A stretch of DNA of 64,000 bases from Streptomyces sp. HB132 (GCF_016909575.1 NZ_JAFBGA010000006.1:124001-188000); one strand, 5' to 3'. Positions 24,621 through 33,621 are shown, numbered from the stretch's first letter. Numbers and translations: made by a program. Notes: a model not told the origin generated them from the sequence alone.

Positions 24621-26996
24621 ATGAATCGAACCGACGACCGGCTGCTGCCGGTCCTGTTGATCTGCGCCCAGGCCGTGGTGTGGCCCGGGGTGCCGCTCGT
24701 GCGCGGGGCCGTGCCGCCCGCATCCGCCCTCCTGGTAGCGGCCTTGGTCGCCGGAGTGGCAGCGGCCGCGCTCGCCCTGCGGCGTTCCCGGCCGGTGGCC
24801 GCGCTCGCCGTAGTTGCCGCAGCCTGCGCGCTGGGGTCCGGTCCGCTGCCGGCCGGGGCGACGGCGGTGCTCGGGACTGCGGGCGCCGCGATGGCGGTAT
24901 TCGCCGTGGCGGTCGAACGCGACGCCTTCACCGCCGTGCTGTGCGTGGTGGCCCTCGCCGGCTGGCAGTTGCTGCAGCGCATCAGCCTGCACGGGCTCAG
25001 TGACCCCGACGGGCTCGACCTGGTCCTGACCGCTGTCCTGTACGCCGCCGCATGCGGCACCGGCCTGCTCGTGCGGCGGGCCCGTCGCGCACGGCGAGCG
25101 GCCGATCAGTTGCTGACGCGGGCCGAGTCCGAGCGTCGCCGACTCCCGGAGGTCGAACGGCGCCGGATGGAAAGGGAGCTGCACGACATCAGCGCCCACC
25201 ATCTGACGGCCGTCGTCGTCACAGTGGGAGCAGCCCTCGGGTTGCGAGACCGTCGCCCCGAACTGGCAGATAAGGCGCTGGAGTTCGCGGCCGAGACCGG
25301 CCGCGAGGTCACCCGCGCACTCGGGGCGGTACGAGCGCCGACGCCCTCCGGCGCGGATGTGCCGTCACCGGAGGAACGGCTGCACGACCTGGTCACCGGG
25401 TTCCGGCGCCTGGACCAGCAGGTGGACTACGAGATCGACGCCCTGCCGGACGGAGCCGTCGCGGAGGCGGCGTACGGCATCGTGCGCGAGGCGCTGACCA
25501 ACATCGCACGGTATGCGCCCGGCGCGCACACCAAGGTGCTGTGCCGGTACGGCGAGACCCGCACCGACATCGCGGTCACGAGCACGGCTCCGCCTGCCGG
25601 TGCGGTGACGCACGGTGCGGGTCTGGGCGGAGGCCGCGGGCAGGGCTTCCTGCGTTCCCGGGCCCGGGAGGCGGGCGGCACGGTGCACAGCGGTCCGACG
25701 GCGGAAGGCGGGTGGGAGGTACGGGCGGTACTGCCGGGCCGGACGGCCACGACCGTGGAGCCGTCGGCTCCGAGGTCCTACCGCGTGGCGCAATCGGTGG
25801 CGGCGGCCGGCCTGGTCCTGCAGCCGTTGCTCCCGACGCTGGTCATCCGGGCAGAGGACACCTCGAGCGGGACCCAGGTGTCCGCGGGCATCTTGTTCGC
25901 CCTGCTGGCGGCGGGCCAGGCGATGGCCCTGCTGTGGCTGCGGAGGGCTCGTCGGCCGGCGTACGGAATGCTGCTGGGGCTGGCTCTGCTGTGGCCGGTG
26001 GCGATGGCACTGGGCGACTACAGCGGCCCTGTCCTCCTCCCGGCCGTGCTGAGTCTGCTGCCCACGTGCGCGGCGCTCGCGATGGAGCCGGCCCGAAGGA
26101 CCCGGCCCCGCAAGAGGCGCGGAGCCACATCGAGACGTGGCTCCGCCCTTGCGGGACCCGCCCAGGAGCGCGGGAGCGACTCGCGACCGCCGTCCTTCCG
26201 CCACGCCACGGCCGTTCTCTTCGCGGTACCGGTGCACGCGACGGCCGCCACGGTCGCGGTTCTGGGCCGAGGTACGACTGCTCCCCTCTGGACGGTCATC
26301 GCGGGAATCACCGTCGGCGTAGCGCTCACCGCTGTCACGGCTCACCGGGCCGGAACCCTCTGGGCCCGTCGCCGACAAGCCGATCACCGCGCCCACATCG
26401 AGCGTCTCGCCGCCTGGACCGAGGAGGCCGTACGCGACGCCTGGACGGAGCGTCACCGTATCGCCGCCGGACTCGAGACCACGGTTCTCGCCCGCACCGC
26501 CGACATGGTCGCCCAGGCGGAGGCGGGCCGGCTCGACGCGACCGCGAGTCGTGCCCGCCAAGCCCTGGCCGCCATGCGCGCCCTGCTCGACACCGAGCTG
26601 CCGCAGGGCGGGACACCGCCCGAACTCCGGCCGCAGCCCACCCTCCAGGCGCTCGACCTGCTCGCCCACCATCTGCGGGCCACCGGCCGCGACATCGAGA
26701 TACGGATGACCGACCGCGTACCGCGGCGACTGCCCGCCGCCGTCGATCTGGCCGCCTACCACGCCGCTGAGAGCCTGCTCACGGCTGGCGGCGACGAGCC
26801 CTCCCTGCTCGAACTCGACGTGGACACCGATACCTTGACGCTCACGGCCACGGGGGTGCCTCGCGCGGCCGTACGGGAGTGGCTGACCACGCGGGTCGCC
26901 ACGCTCGGCGGCACCCTGACCACCGGCCCGCGAGGGACGGCCCACCTCCGGTTGCCACTCGCCCCCGCGCCGGATACCGAGAAGAGACATCGATGA
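24621..26996 (+). CDS. NarL-type sensor histidine kinase with a second, degenerate kinase module
   Basis: 791 residues. Module 1 has about five membrane segments (10-150) and a HisKA_3 domain with phosphoacceptor His188 (RRRMERELHDISAHH). An ATPase domain follows, with N-box EALTNIARYA (about 290-299) and a Gly-rich G-box. Module 2 (about 388-785) repeats the plan: membrane segments, then ERHRIAAGLETTV at 610-622, where the expected His is Glu619, and a weak ATPase-like end. The second half therefore looks like a pseudokinase duplicate. TAGCCT at 24606-24611 lies 9 nt before the ATG, giving a very short leader. It is coupled by ATGA to the response regulator. The signal is unknown. Confidence 0.9.
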   Translation: MNRTDDRLLPVLLICAQAVVWPGVPLVRGAVPPASALLVAALVAGVAAAALALRRSRPVAALAVVAAACALGSGPLPAGATAVLGTAGAAMAVFAVAVERDAFTAVLCVVALAGWQLLQRISLHGLSDPDGLDLVLTAVLYAAACGTGLLVRRARRARRAADQLLTRAESERRRLPEVERRRMERELHDISAHHLTAVVVTVGAALGLRDRRPELADKALEFAAETGREVTRALGAVRAPTPSGADVPSPEERLHDLVTGFRRLDQQVDYEIDALPDGAVAEAAYGIVREALTNIARYAPGAHTKVLCRYGETRTDIAVTSTAPPAGAVTHGAGLGGGRGQGFLRSRAREAGGTVHSGPTAEGGWEVRAVLPGRTATTVEPSAPRSYRVAQSVAAAGLVLQPLLPTLVIRAEDTSSGTQVSAGILFALLAAGQAMALLWLRRARRPAYGMLLGLALLWPVAMALGDYSGPVLLPAVLSLLPTCAALAMEPARRTRPRKRRGATSRRGSALAGPAQERGSDSRPPSFRHATAVLFAVPVHATAATVAVLGRGTTAPLWTVIAGITVGVALTAVTAHRAGTLWARRRQADHRAHIERLAAWTEEAVRDAWTERHRIAAGLETTVLARTADMVAQAEAGRLDATASRARQALAAMRALLDTELPQGGTPPELRPQPTLQALDLLAHHLRATGRDIEIRMTDRVPRRLPAAVDLAAYHAAESLLTAGGDEPSLLELDVDTDTLTLTATGVPRAAVREWLTTRVATLGGTLTTGPRGTAHLRLPLAPAPDTEKRHR

Positions 26997-27673
26997 GCCT
27001 CAACGTGCTGGTCGTCGACGACCAGGGCATCGTACGGGCGGGATTCGCCGCCGTGATCGACGCCGAGGAAGACATGACGGTCGTCGGCGAAGCCGCCGAC
27101 GGCGCGACCGCGGTGCGACTCGCCAAGGAGCTGGCTCCCGACGTCATCGTCATGGACGTACGCATGCCCGAACTGGACGGCATCGCCGCCACCCGCATCA
27201 TCACCGGACAGGAGAACGCGCCCCGTGTCATCGTCCTGACCACCTTCGACCTCGACGCGTATGTCTTCGACGCGCTTCGCGCCGGTGCGTCGGGCTTCCT
27301 CCTCAAGGACGTACACCCCTCCGAACTGCTCCGAGGCATCCGGGAGGTGGCTTCAGGCGAGAACGTGCTCGCCCCGTCCGCGGCACGCCGCCTCATCGGT
27401 CACTACGCGAACCGGCCACCCGCCGCGCTCCCGGCCAGGAACTCCCCCGAACTGGACAGCCTCACCGGCAGCCAGCTGCGCGTCCTCACCCTGGTCGCGG
27501 CCGGACTCACCAATGCGGAGATCGCCGAGCAACTGGGCATCGCCGTAGGCACCGTGAAATCCCATGTGAACGCGCTGCTCCGCAAGCTCGGCCTGCGCGA
27601 CCGTGTGCACGCGACAATCCTCGCCTACGACCTCGGCCTCGCCCACCCGAATCCACCAGGCACCCATCTCTGA
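26993..27673 (+). CDS. NarL/LuxR-type response regulator
   Basis: 226 residues. The receiver domain has acidic Asp9 and Asp10, phosphoacceptor Asp55 (VIVMDVRMPE), Thr83 and Lys105. The C-terminal LuxR helix-turn-helix reads LTGSQLRVLTLVAAGLTNAEIAEQLGIAVGTVKSHVNALLRKL. The start overlaps the kinase stop as ATGA, so this is the cognate partner. It should act as a transcription activator or repressor when phosphorylated. Likely targets are itself and the membrane-protein gene that follows 41 bp downstream. Confidence 0.95.
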   Translation: MSLNVLVVDDQGIVRAGFAAVIDAEEDMTVVGEAADGATAVRLAKELAPDVIVMDVRMPELDGIAATRIITGQENAPRVIVLTTFDLDAYVFDALRAGASGFLLKDVHPSELLRGIREVASGENVLAPSAARRLIGHYANRPPAALPARNSPELDSLTGSQLRVLTLVAAGLTNAEIAEQLGIAVGTVKSHVNALLRKLGLRDRVHATILAYDLGLAHPNPPGTHL

Positions 27674-27713
27674 CCACGCGGACGCGACAAGCGCAGCGAA
27701 GGAGCCCATCACC

Positions 27714-28043
27714 CTGTCCGGCACCGCTCCCGATCCCGGAGGATCCGTCCCGCGCCGACTGCGCGACCACGTCGGCGCCCTCGGCTTCGTCTACCTCGGC
27801 GTCTGCGCCGTCCTGCTCGTGTGGGCAGTGGTGGTGACCCTCGGCGACAGCTCGGACGAGTCCATGGCCGGCGTCATCCCGCTCCTGGCCACCGCCCCCG
27901 CCAGCCTCCTGTTCCTCATGTTGCCGGCCAACAGCGTCGTGTTCTTCACCGCCGTCGTGGTCGGAGCAGCGGTCAACGCCGGAATCATCGGCTGGTGCAC
28001 CCGCGCACTGCGCCGCGGCGGGCGACCGCAACTGGTGAAGTAG
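27714..28043 (+). CDS. SCO4225-like small membrane protein, probable CTG start
   Basis: About 109 residues with three hydrophobic segments (LGFVYLGVCAVLLVWAVVV; IPLLATAPASLLFLMLP; FFTAVVVGAAVNAGIIG). It is a paralogue of the protein at 23420-23728. The frame has no ATG, GTG or TTG between 27606 and the first membrane segment. AAGGAG at 27699-27704 is 9 nt before CTG at 27714, which gives a product the size of the paralogue, so a rare CTG start is likely. A GTG at 27603 would lie deep inside the response regulator gene. It probably belongs to the two-component operon. Confidence 0.72.
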   Translation: MSGTAPDPGGSVPRRLRDHVGALGFVYLGVCAVLLVWAVVVTLGDSSDESMAGVIPLLATAPASLLFLMLPANSVVFFTAVVVGAAVNAGIIGWCTRALRRGGRPQLVK

Positions 28044-28060
28044 CGCCAAGGGTTTCGGCC

Positions 28061-28843
28061 TTACGGCTGCGACGGCTTCGGCAGCGTGAGGATTTCGGCC
28101 CCGTCGTCGGTGATGGCGATCGTGTGCTCGCTGTGTGCCGTCCGGCAGCCCGTCGCGCTCCGGAGCGTCCACCCGTCGGCGTCGGTGACGAGGGCGGCGG
28201 TGTCCGCCATGATCCAGGGCTCCAGCGCCAGCAGCAGCCCGGGGCGCAGTTTGTATCCACGGCCGGGCCGGCCGGTGTTCGCGACGTGCGGGTCCTGGTG
28301 CATCGTCGACCCGATGCCGTGCCCCCCGAATTCGGTGTTGATCTCGTATCCGGCCTGACCGAGGACCGTGCCGATGGCGTGGGAGATGTCGCCGATGCGA
28401 GCTCCGGGTCCGGCGGCGGCGATACCCGCGGCCAGCGCCCGTTCGGTCGTCCTGATCATCGCGATGCTCTCCGCGGGCTGCGCGTTGCCCACGACGAAGC
28501 TGATGGCGGCGTCCGCGGCGACTCCGCGCTTGGAGACGGCGAGGTCGAGTGTGAGCAGATCGCCGTCGGCGAGCGCGTAGTCGTGGGGCAGCCCGTGGAG
28601 CACGGCATCGTTGACGGCCGTGCAGATGTAGTGGCCGAAGGGGCCGCGTCCGAAGGAGGGCGCGTAGTCGACATAGCAGGACTGCGCTCCCGCCTCGGCG
28701 ATCATGGCCTTGGCCCACCGGTCGATGTCCAGGAGGTTCGTGCCGACCGCGCACCGGCCCTTCAGCGTCTGCAGGATGTGTGCCACCAGGGCGCCTGTGT
28801 CTTTCGCACGGGCCAGCAGGGCGGGGTTCAGGATCTCGATCAT
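28061..28843 (-). CDS. map: Type I methionine aminopeptidase
   Basis: 260 residues, a full-length type I enzyme. Metal and catalytic residues are all present: His83, Asp100 (LTLDLAV), Asp111, His175 (GGHGIGSTMH), Glu208 (LEPW) and Glu239 (SEHTIAI). It removes the initiator Met from nascent proteins in the cytoplasm. No ribosomal genes are near, so this is probably an additional map paralogue, as Streptomyces usually have several. It is divergent from a small XRE regulator. The shared 67-bp gap has a 14-bp-spaced direct repeat that could allow regulated expression, unusual for a housekeeping function. Confidence 0.94.
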   Translation of the reverse strand: MIEILNPALLARAKDTGALVAHILQTLKGRCAVGTNLLDIDRWAKAMIAEAGAQSCYVDYAPSFGRGPFGHYICTAVNDAVLHGLPHDYALADGDLLTLDLAVSKRGVAADAAISFVVGNAQPAESIAMIRTTERALAAGIAAAGPGARIGDISHAIGTVLGQAGYEINTEFGGHGIGSTMHQDPHVANTGRPGRGYKLRPGLLLALEPWIMADTAALVTDADGWTLRSATGCRTAHSEHTIAITDDGAEILTLPKPSQP

Positions 28844-28869
28844 GTGCCACTTTTCCTCATGGAACCAAC

Positions 28870-28895
28870 AACTATACCGGTCAAACTATACCGGT
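28870..28895. promoter_or_regulatory. Direct repeat AACTATACCGGT x2 between map and the XRE gene
   Basis: AACTATACCGGT occurs at 28870-28881 and 28884-28895, identical copies 14 bp apart. On the minus strand each copy contains TATAGT, which may also serve as a -10 element for map. The adjacent XRE protein is the likely binder. Confidence 0.6.
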
Positions 28896-28897
28896 AC

Positions 28898-28903
28898 TAG
28901 AAT
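28898..28903 (+). promoter_or_regulatory. -10 box TAGAAT of a leaderless transcript
   Basis: TAGAAT ends 7 nt before the ATG at 28911 and there is no ribosome-binding site, so transcription probably starts at or next to the start codon. Confidence 0.5.
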
Positions 28904-28910
28904 CGGGTCC

Positions 28911-29213
28911 ATGGTCAGACTGCCGCTCACCCCCGCAGAGGTCGCACGCGGACAGCGCCTCGGCGCCCTCCTACGCCGGGCCCGGGGAGAACGCTCGATG
29001 CTCGAGATCGCGCTCGACGCACGTGTCTCCCCCGAGACACTCAGGAAGATCGAGTCGGGCCGCGTGGCCACACCCGCCTTCCCGACCATCGCGGCGATCG
29101 CCGATGTCCTCGGCCTCTCCCTCGACGCGGTGTGGGCCGAGATCAGCCGCTCCGACAGTGACGTCGTACCGGCGAACGCCGATCACTACGCAGGTGAGCG
29201 GCTGACCGCGTAA
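28911..29213 (+). CDS. Small XRE family regulator
   Basis: 100 residues. A helix-turn-helix spans about 13-75 (GQRLGALLRRARGERSMLEIALDARVSPETLRKIESGRVATPAFPTIAAIADVLG). A short acidic tail follows, with no sensor domain. It is divergent from the methionine aminopeptidase and separated by 67 bp that contain two identical 12-bp repeats, probably its operator. The -10 box TAGAAT 7 nt before the ATG and the lack of a Shine-Dalgarno sequence point to a leaderless mRNA. It probably controls itself and map. Confidence 0.9.
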   Translation: MVRLPLTPAEVARGQRLGALLRRARGERSMLEIALDARVSPETLRKIESGRVATPAFPTIAAIADVLGLSLDAVWAEISRSDSDVVPANADHYAGERLTA

Positions 29214-29404
29214 GCCTCCGCCCCGAAGCCGCGCCGGGCAGTCGGGGCGGACCTGACTCCGACGCGCGGCAAGGGCCGCAGCGCCTCTTCCCGCTCCGGT
29301 TCGGGCCGAGGGCCGCCTCGTCACCGGGCAGCCATCGGCCTCCCACGACCCACCGGGCCATCGCGCTCGCGCCGGGGTTCAGCGGCGGCGCCGGCCGGCA
29401 GCGC

Positions 29405-30439
29405 TCAGTTCAGCGCCCCAGCAGGTACGGGCCTGACGCCGGTATCGCTCGGCAGCGGGTCGCGCGAGCGGCGCTTCGCGATCACCGCGCAGACCATCAG
29501 CTGCATCTGGTGGAAGAGCATCAGGGGCAGCACCGCGAGGCTCGCGTGCGCGCCGAACAGGACGCTGGCCATCGGCAGCCCGGCCGCCAGGCTCTTCTTC
29601 GAGCCGGCGAACTGGATGGCGATGCGGTCCTCCCGCCCGAAGCCGAGCCGCTTCGACCCGTACCAGCTCACCGCGAGCATGAGGGCCAGCAGCACCACCT
29701 CGGCGCCGAGCAGCGCGCCGAGGCGGAGCGGGGTCACCTGGTGCCAGATGCCCGCCACCATGCCTTCGCTGAAGGCCGTGTACACGACGAGCAGGATCGA
29801 GCCACGGTCGACGTAGCCCAGCACCTTGCGATGGCGGCTGATGAAACCTCCGACCCAGCGGCGCAGCAACTGCCCCGCGAGGAAGGGCGCCAGCAACTGG
29901 AGGACGATCTTCAGCAGGGAGTCCGCCGAGAACCCTCCCCCGCTTCCGCCGAGCAGGACTGCGGCCAGCAGCGGGGTGAGCAGGATCCCGGCGATGCTGG
30001 AGAAGGAGCCGGCGCAGATGGCCGCGGGCACGTTGCCGCGGGCCATCGAAGTGAAGGCGATCGATGACTGGATGGTCGAGGGCACCAGGCACAGGAAGAG
30101 GAACCCGTCCTGGAGCTGCGGGGTCAGGACGAACGGCACCAGCCCGTGACTGGCGAGCCCGAGCAGCGGGAAGACCACGAAGGTGCAGGCCAGGACGGTG
30201 AGGTGAAGCCGCCAGTGCTTCAGTCCGTCGAGCGCCTCGGCGGTGGAGAGGCGCGCTCCGTAGAGGAAGAAGAGCAGCGCCACCGCACCGGTCGACGCGC
30301 CGCCCGCCACTTCGGCACCGGCCCCGGAGACGGGCAGCAGCGCCGCGAGTACCACCGTGCCGATCAGCGCCAGGATGTACGGGTCCACCGGCAGCCAGGA
30401 CGGCAGTGCGGGGATACGGCGGCTGGTGCGGCGGTTCAT
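29405..30439 (-). CDS. Bile acid:sodium symporter family (BASS) transporter
   Basis: 344 residues with about ten membrane segments. Typical BASS features are the N-terminal LPVDPYILALIGTVVLAAL, the segment LVPSTIQSSIAFTSMARGN and the late FAGSKKSLAAGLPMA. Plant and bacterial members move sodium with organic acids such as pyruvate or pantoate, and the animal ones move bile acids. The substrate here is unknown. The ATG at 30439 was chosen over an upstream extension. It is divergent from a LysR gene across 115 bp, the usual layout for regulation of a transporter by its neighbour. Confidence 0.9.
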   Translation of the reverse strand: MNRRTSRRIPALPSWLPVDPYILALIGTVVLAALLPVSGAGAEVAGGASTGAVALLFFLYGARLSTAEALDGLKHWRLHLTVLACTFVVFPLLGLASHGLVPFVLTPQLQDGFLFLCLVPSTIQSSIAFTSMARGNVPAAICAGSFSSIAGILLTPLLAAVLLGGSGGGFSADSLLKIVLQLLAPFLAGQLLRRWVGGFISRHRKVLGYVDRGSILLVVYTAFSEGMVAGIWHQVTPLRLGALLGAEVVLLALMLAVSWYGSKRLGFGREDRIAIQFAGSKKSLAAGLPMASVLFGAHASLAVLPLMLFHQMQLMVCAVIAKRRSRDPLPSDTGVRPVPAGALN

Positions 30440-30519
30440 GTGCTCCGTGCCTTCTCGGTGGAATCGTGGCCTCCCCATCCTGCTCCCGAACACCGCGATC
30501 GGGAATCAGGCATACAGCA

Positions 30520-30548
30520 CTGACTGTCATCACGAAACGCGATAGCCT
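30520..30548 (+). promoter_or_regulatory. Promoter of the LysR gene, leaderless
   Basis: CTGACT (30520-30525) and TAGCCT (30543-30548) are 17 bp apart. The -10 box ends 6 nt before the ATG at 30555. No ribosome-binding site is seen. A small ACAG-N6-CTGT dyad overlaps the -35 region. Confidence 0.55.
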
Positions 30549-30554
30549 CGCCAC

Positions 30555-31448
30555 ATGTACGACCCCTCCCAGCTCCGCACCTTCATGGCCGTCGCCCAGA
30601 CCCTGAGTTTCACCCAGGCGGCACGTCGGCTGGGTGTCCGGCAGTCCACGGTCAGCCAGCACGTCCGCCGGCTGGAGGCCGAGGCGGGCCGCTTGCTGTT
30701 CAGCCGCGACACGCACCGGGTCGATCTCACCGAGGACGGCGAGGCCATGCTGGGCTTCGCCCGGACGATCCTGCAGGCCAACGAGCGCGCGGCGGCGTTC
30801 TTCACGGGCACCCGGCTGCGCGGGCGGTTGCGCTTCGGGGCCTCCGAGGACTTCGTCCTGACGCGGCTGCCGGAGATCCTGGAGTCGTTCCGGCGGGAGC
30901 ATCCCGAGGTCGAGCTGGAGCTGACGGTGGAACTGTCCGGCGCGCTGCACCAGCAGCTGGCGGCAGGCCGGCTCGATCTGGTGCTGGCCAAGCGCCGCAC
31001 CGGGGACACCCACGGCGAGCTGGTCTGGCAGGACACCCTGGCCTGGATCGGCGCCCCGCAGCTACGGATCGATCCCGACCGCCCGTTGCCCCTGATCGCC
31101 TTCCCACCGCCCGGCATCACCCGGGCCCGCGCCATGGAGGTGCTGGAGGAGCACGGCAGACCCTGGCGCTTCGCGTGTACGAGTGCGAGCCTGAGCGCAC
31201 TCGTCGCGGCGGCCCGGGCGGGCCTGGGGGTGATGGCGCACACCCGTGGGCTCATTCCGCCGGGGCTCGTGCCGGTGCCGTCCAGGGCGGGTCTGCCGGA
31301 GCTCGGAGATGTGGATTTCGTCCTGCTCCACGGACGGCGCAGGAACACCGCCCAGGAGGCGGCGGACGCCCTCGCTGCGGCGATCCTGGCAAGCGGCGAC
31401 CGTCTTCATCGGGCTCCGGTCGTGCCGTCGCACCCGGAATCGGCGTAG
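30555..31448 (+). CDS. LysR family transcriptional regulator
   Basis: 297 residues. The N-terminal winged HTH (LRTFMAVAQTLSFTQAARRLGVRQSTVSQHVRRLEAEAG) is followed by a periplasmic-binding-like effector domain (RLRFGASEDFVLTRLPEIL ... LDLVLAKR). It is divergent from the BASS transporter and is the obvious candidate to control it in response to the transported acid. The promoter layout suggests a leaderless mRNA. The effector is not evident. Confidence 0.93.
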   Translation: MYDPSQLRTFMAVAQTLSFTQAARRLGVRQSTVSQHVRRLEAEAGRLLFSRDTHRVDLTEDGEAMLGFARTILQANERAAAFFTGTRLRGRLRFGASEDFVLTRLPEILESFRREHPEVELELTVELSGALHQQLAAGRLDLVLAKRRTGDTHGELVWQDTLAWIGAPQLRIDPDRPLPLIAFPPPGITRARAMEVLEEHGRPWRFACTSASLSALVAAARAGLGVMAHTRGLIPPGLVPVPSRAGLPELGDVDFVLLHGRRRNTAQEAADALAAAILASGDRLHRAPVVPSHPESA

Positions 31449-31652
31449 GTGCCCCGTACAGATTCGGTGGAGATTCCCGCCCCAGCTACTTACCCCGCGG
31501 TCAGAAGTGCGCCCGAGCCTTGCCCATCTGGCCCGATTTCTACGGTTGGCCTGACCAGATGTCACGTTTTCCGGAGACTTCGGACCCTCCCGCCGCCCCT
31601 CGCCGTGAGGTAGCGTCGCGGCGCCGTGCGGAGCGCCACAAGGAGCAGGTCA

Positions 31653-33476
31653 TTGCGTGAGTTCACTGTCCCACCCATGGCCGCTGCCCCTCAAGTCGGC
31701 GGTCTCGCCGATACCGTCTTCGACTTCGCTGAGGAGGACCCCCATCGGATCGCCATGGGCCGCAAGGACGCGGAGGGGCGATGGCACGACGTGTCCGCCG
31801 CCGCGTTCCGTGACCAGGTACTCGCCCTCGCCAAGGGACTGATCGCCCAGGGCGTCCGCTTCGGCGACCGGGTCGCCCTGATGTCCCGTACGCGCTACGA
31901 GTGGACCCTGTTCGACTTCGCCCTCTGGACCGTGGGCGCCCAGTCCGTGCCGATCTATCCGACGTCGTCGGCCGAGCAGGTCCTGTGGATGCTGCACGAC
32001 GCCGAGGTCGCGGCCGTCATGGTCGAGCACGAGGACCACGCCATGACGATCGGCTCGGTGATCGACCGGCTGCCGAACCTGCACCGGCTGTGGCAGCTGG
32101 ACGCGGACGCGGTGACCGAACTCGTCGACGCCGGGACACTGATCGACGACGAGGTCGTCCACCGGCACCGGCGCGCGGTGACACCCGACTCGGTGGCGAC
32201 CCTGATCTACACCTCCGGCACCACGGGGCGCCCCAAGGGCTGTGTCATCACCCACGCGAACTTCATGTTCGAGGCCGACACCATGGTCGCCCGCTGGCAT
32301 CCGGTGTTCCTCTCCAAGCCCGGTGAGGAAACCGCGACGCTGCTCTTCCTGCCGCTGGCCCACGTCTTCGGCCGCATGGTGGAGATCGCGGCTCTGCGCG
32401 GCCGGGTGAAGCTGGGGCACCAGCCGGAGCTGTCCGCCAAGGCCCTGATGCCGGACCTCGTGGCATTCCGGCCCACCTTCATCCTGGCGGTGCCTTACAT
32501 CTTCGAGAAGGTCTTCAACGGCGCCCGGCGCAAGGCGGAGGCCGAGGGCCGCGTCGGGGCGTTCGACAAGGCCGTCGAGATCGCGGTGAAGTACGCGGAG
32601 GCGTTGGAGGAACGGGCCTTCGGCACCGGACCGGGGCCGTCCGCCGGCCTGCGGATGCAGCACCAGTTCTTCGACAAGGTCGTCTACCGCAAGGTCCGGG
32701 AGGCGATGGGCGGCCGGGTGCGGCATGCCATGTCGGGCGGCTCCGGCATGGCCCGGCGGCTCGGACTGTTCTTCGCGGGTGCGGGCGTCACGGTCTACGA
32801 GGGCTACGGACTCACCGAGACGACCGCCGCGGCCACGGCCAATCCGCCCGAGCGCACCCGCTACGGCACCGTCGGCCAGCCGATCCCCGGATCCACCGTG
32901 CACATCGCCCGGGACGGCGAGATCTGGGTGCACGGCGCCAACGTGTTCTCCGGATATCTGGGCGACCCCAAGTCCACGGACGCCGTGCTGCACGACGGAT
33001 GGCTGGCCACCGGCGACCTCGGCGCGCTCGACGAGGACGGCTACCTGACCATCACCGGGCGCAAGAAGGAGATCCTGGTGACCTCCGGGGGCAAGAGCGT
33101 GGCCCCGACCGGCCTGGAGGAGCGGGTGCGCGCCCATCCGCTGGTCGCGCAGTGCATCGTCGTCGGCAACGACAGGCCCTACATCGCCGCTCTGGTCACC
33201 GTGGACACCGAGTCGGTGGAGCACTGGCTCGCCATGCAGGGCCGTACACCGCTGCCCCCCGCGGACCTGGTGCGCGATCCCGACCTGGAGATGGAGGTGC
33301 GCCGCGCGGTCGTCGCCGCCAACACGGCGGTGTCCCAGGCCGAGTCCATCCGGACCTTCCGCATCCTGGCGCACCAGTTCACCGAGGAGCACGGCCTGCT
33401 GACCCCTTCGCTCAAGCTGAAGCGGAAGGCGATCGAGACGGCGTACTCGGCGGAGGTGGACGCGCTCTACCGGTGA
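31653..33476 (+). CDS. Long-chain acyl-CoA ligase / AMP-forming synthetase
   Basis: 607 residues of the ANL superfamily. The P-loop-like motif LIYTSGTTGRPKG, the motif YEGYGLTET, the ATP-ribose site GWLATGDLG and the hinge ITGRKKEILVTSGGK are all present. It lacks the C-terminal catalytic Lys context of acetyl-CoA synthetases and resembles FadD15-type long-chain ligases, which activate fatty acids to acyl-CoA. TTG at 31653 has AAGGAG 7 nt upstream and gives REFTVPPMAAAPQ, a typical start for this group. It stands alone, with an aldo/keto reductase downstream. Confidence 0.93.
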   Translation: MREFTVPPMAAAPQVGGLADTVFDFAEEDPHRIAMGRKDAEGRWHDVSAAAFRDQVLALAKGLIAQGVRFGDRVALMSRTRYEWTLFDFALWTVGAQSVPIYPTSSAEQVLWMLHDAEVAAVMVEHEDHAMTIGSVIDRLPNLHRLWQLDADAVTELVDAGTLIDDEVVHRHRRAVTPDSVATLIYTSGTTGRPKGCVITHANFMFEADTMVARWHPVFLSKPGEETATLLFLPLAHVFGRMVEIAALRGRVKLGHQPELSAKALMPDLVAFRPTFILAVPYIFEKVFNGARRKAEAEGRVGAFDKAVEIAVKYAEALEERAFGTGPGPSAGLRMQHQFFDKVVYRKVREAMGGRVRHAMSGGSGMARRLGLFFAGAGVTVYEGYGLTETTAAATANPPERTRYGTVGQPIPGSTVHIARDGEIWVHGANVFSGYLGDPKSTDAVLHDGWLATGDLGALDEDGYLTITGRKKEILVTSGGKSVAPTGLEERVRAHPLVAQCIVVGNDRPYIAALVTVDTESVEHWLAMQGRTPLPPADLVRDPDLEMEVRRAVVAANTAVSQAESIRTFRILAHQFTEEHGLLTPSLKLKRKAIETAYSAEVDALYR

Positions 33477-33621
33477 ACCGCCGGGACCGCCGGTTCCGCG
33501 CCGGTTCCGCGCCGGTGGAACATTCTTCCGGTTCTGCGGATCCGGGCAGGTGGGAATGGTCGGGCTCCTCCGTACGTTGTCCCGGGGAGTATCAACCAAC
33601 GACGTAAAGGATCGACTGCTC

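Noticed and set aside
30505..30535. Possible LysR operator ACAG-N6-CTGT between the BASS and LysR genes
   Set aside because: The dyad has only four bases per arm and does not clearly fit T-N11-A, so it is mentioned only within the promoter entry.
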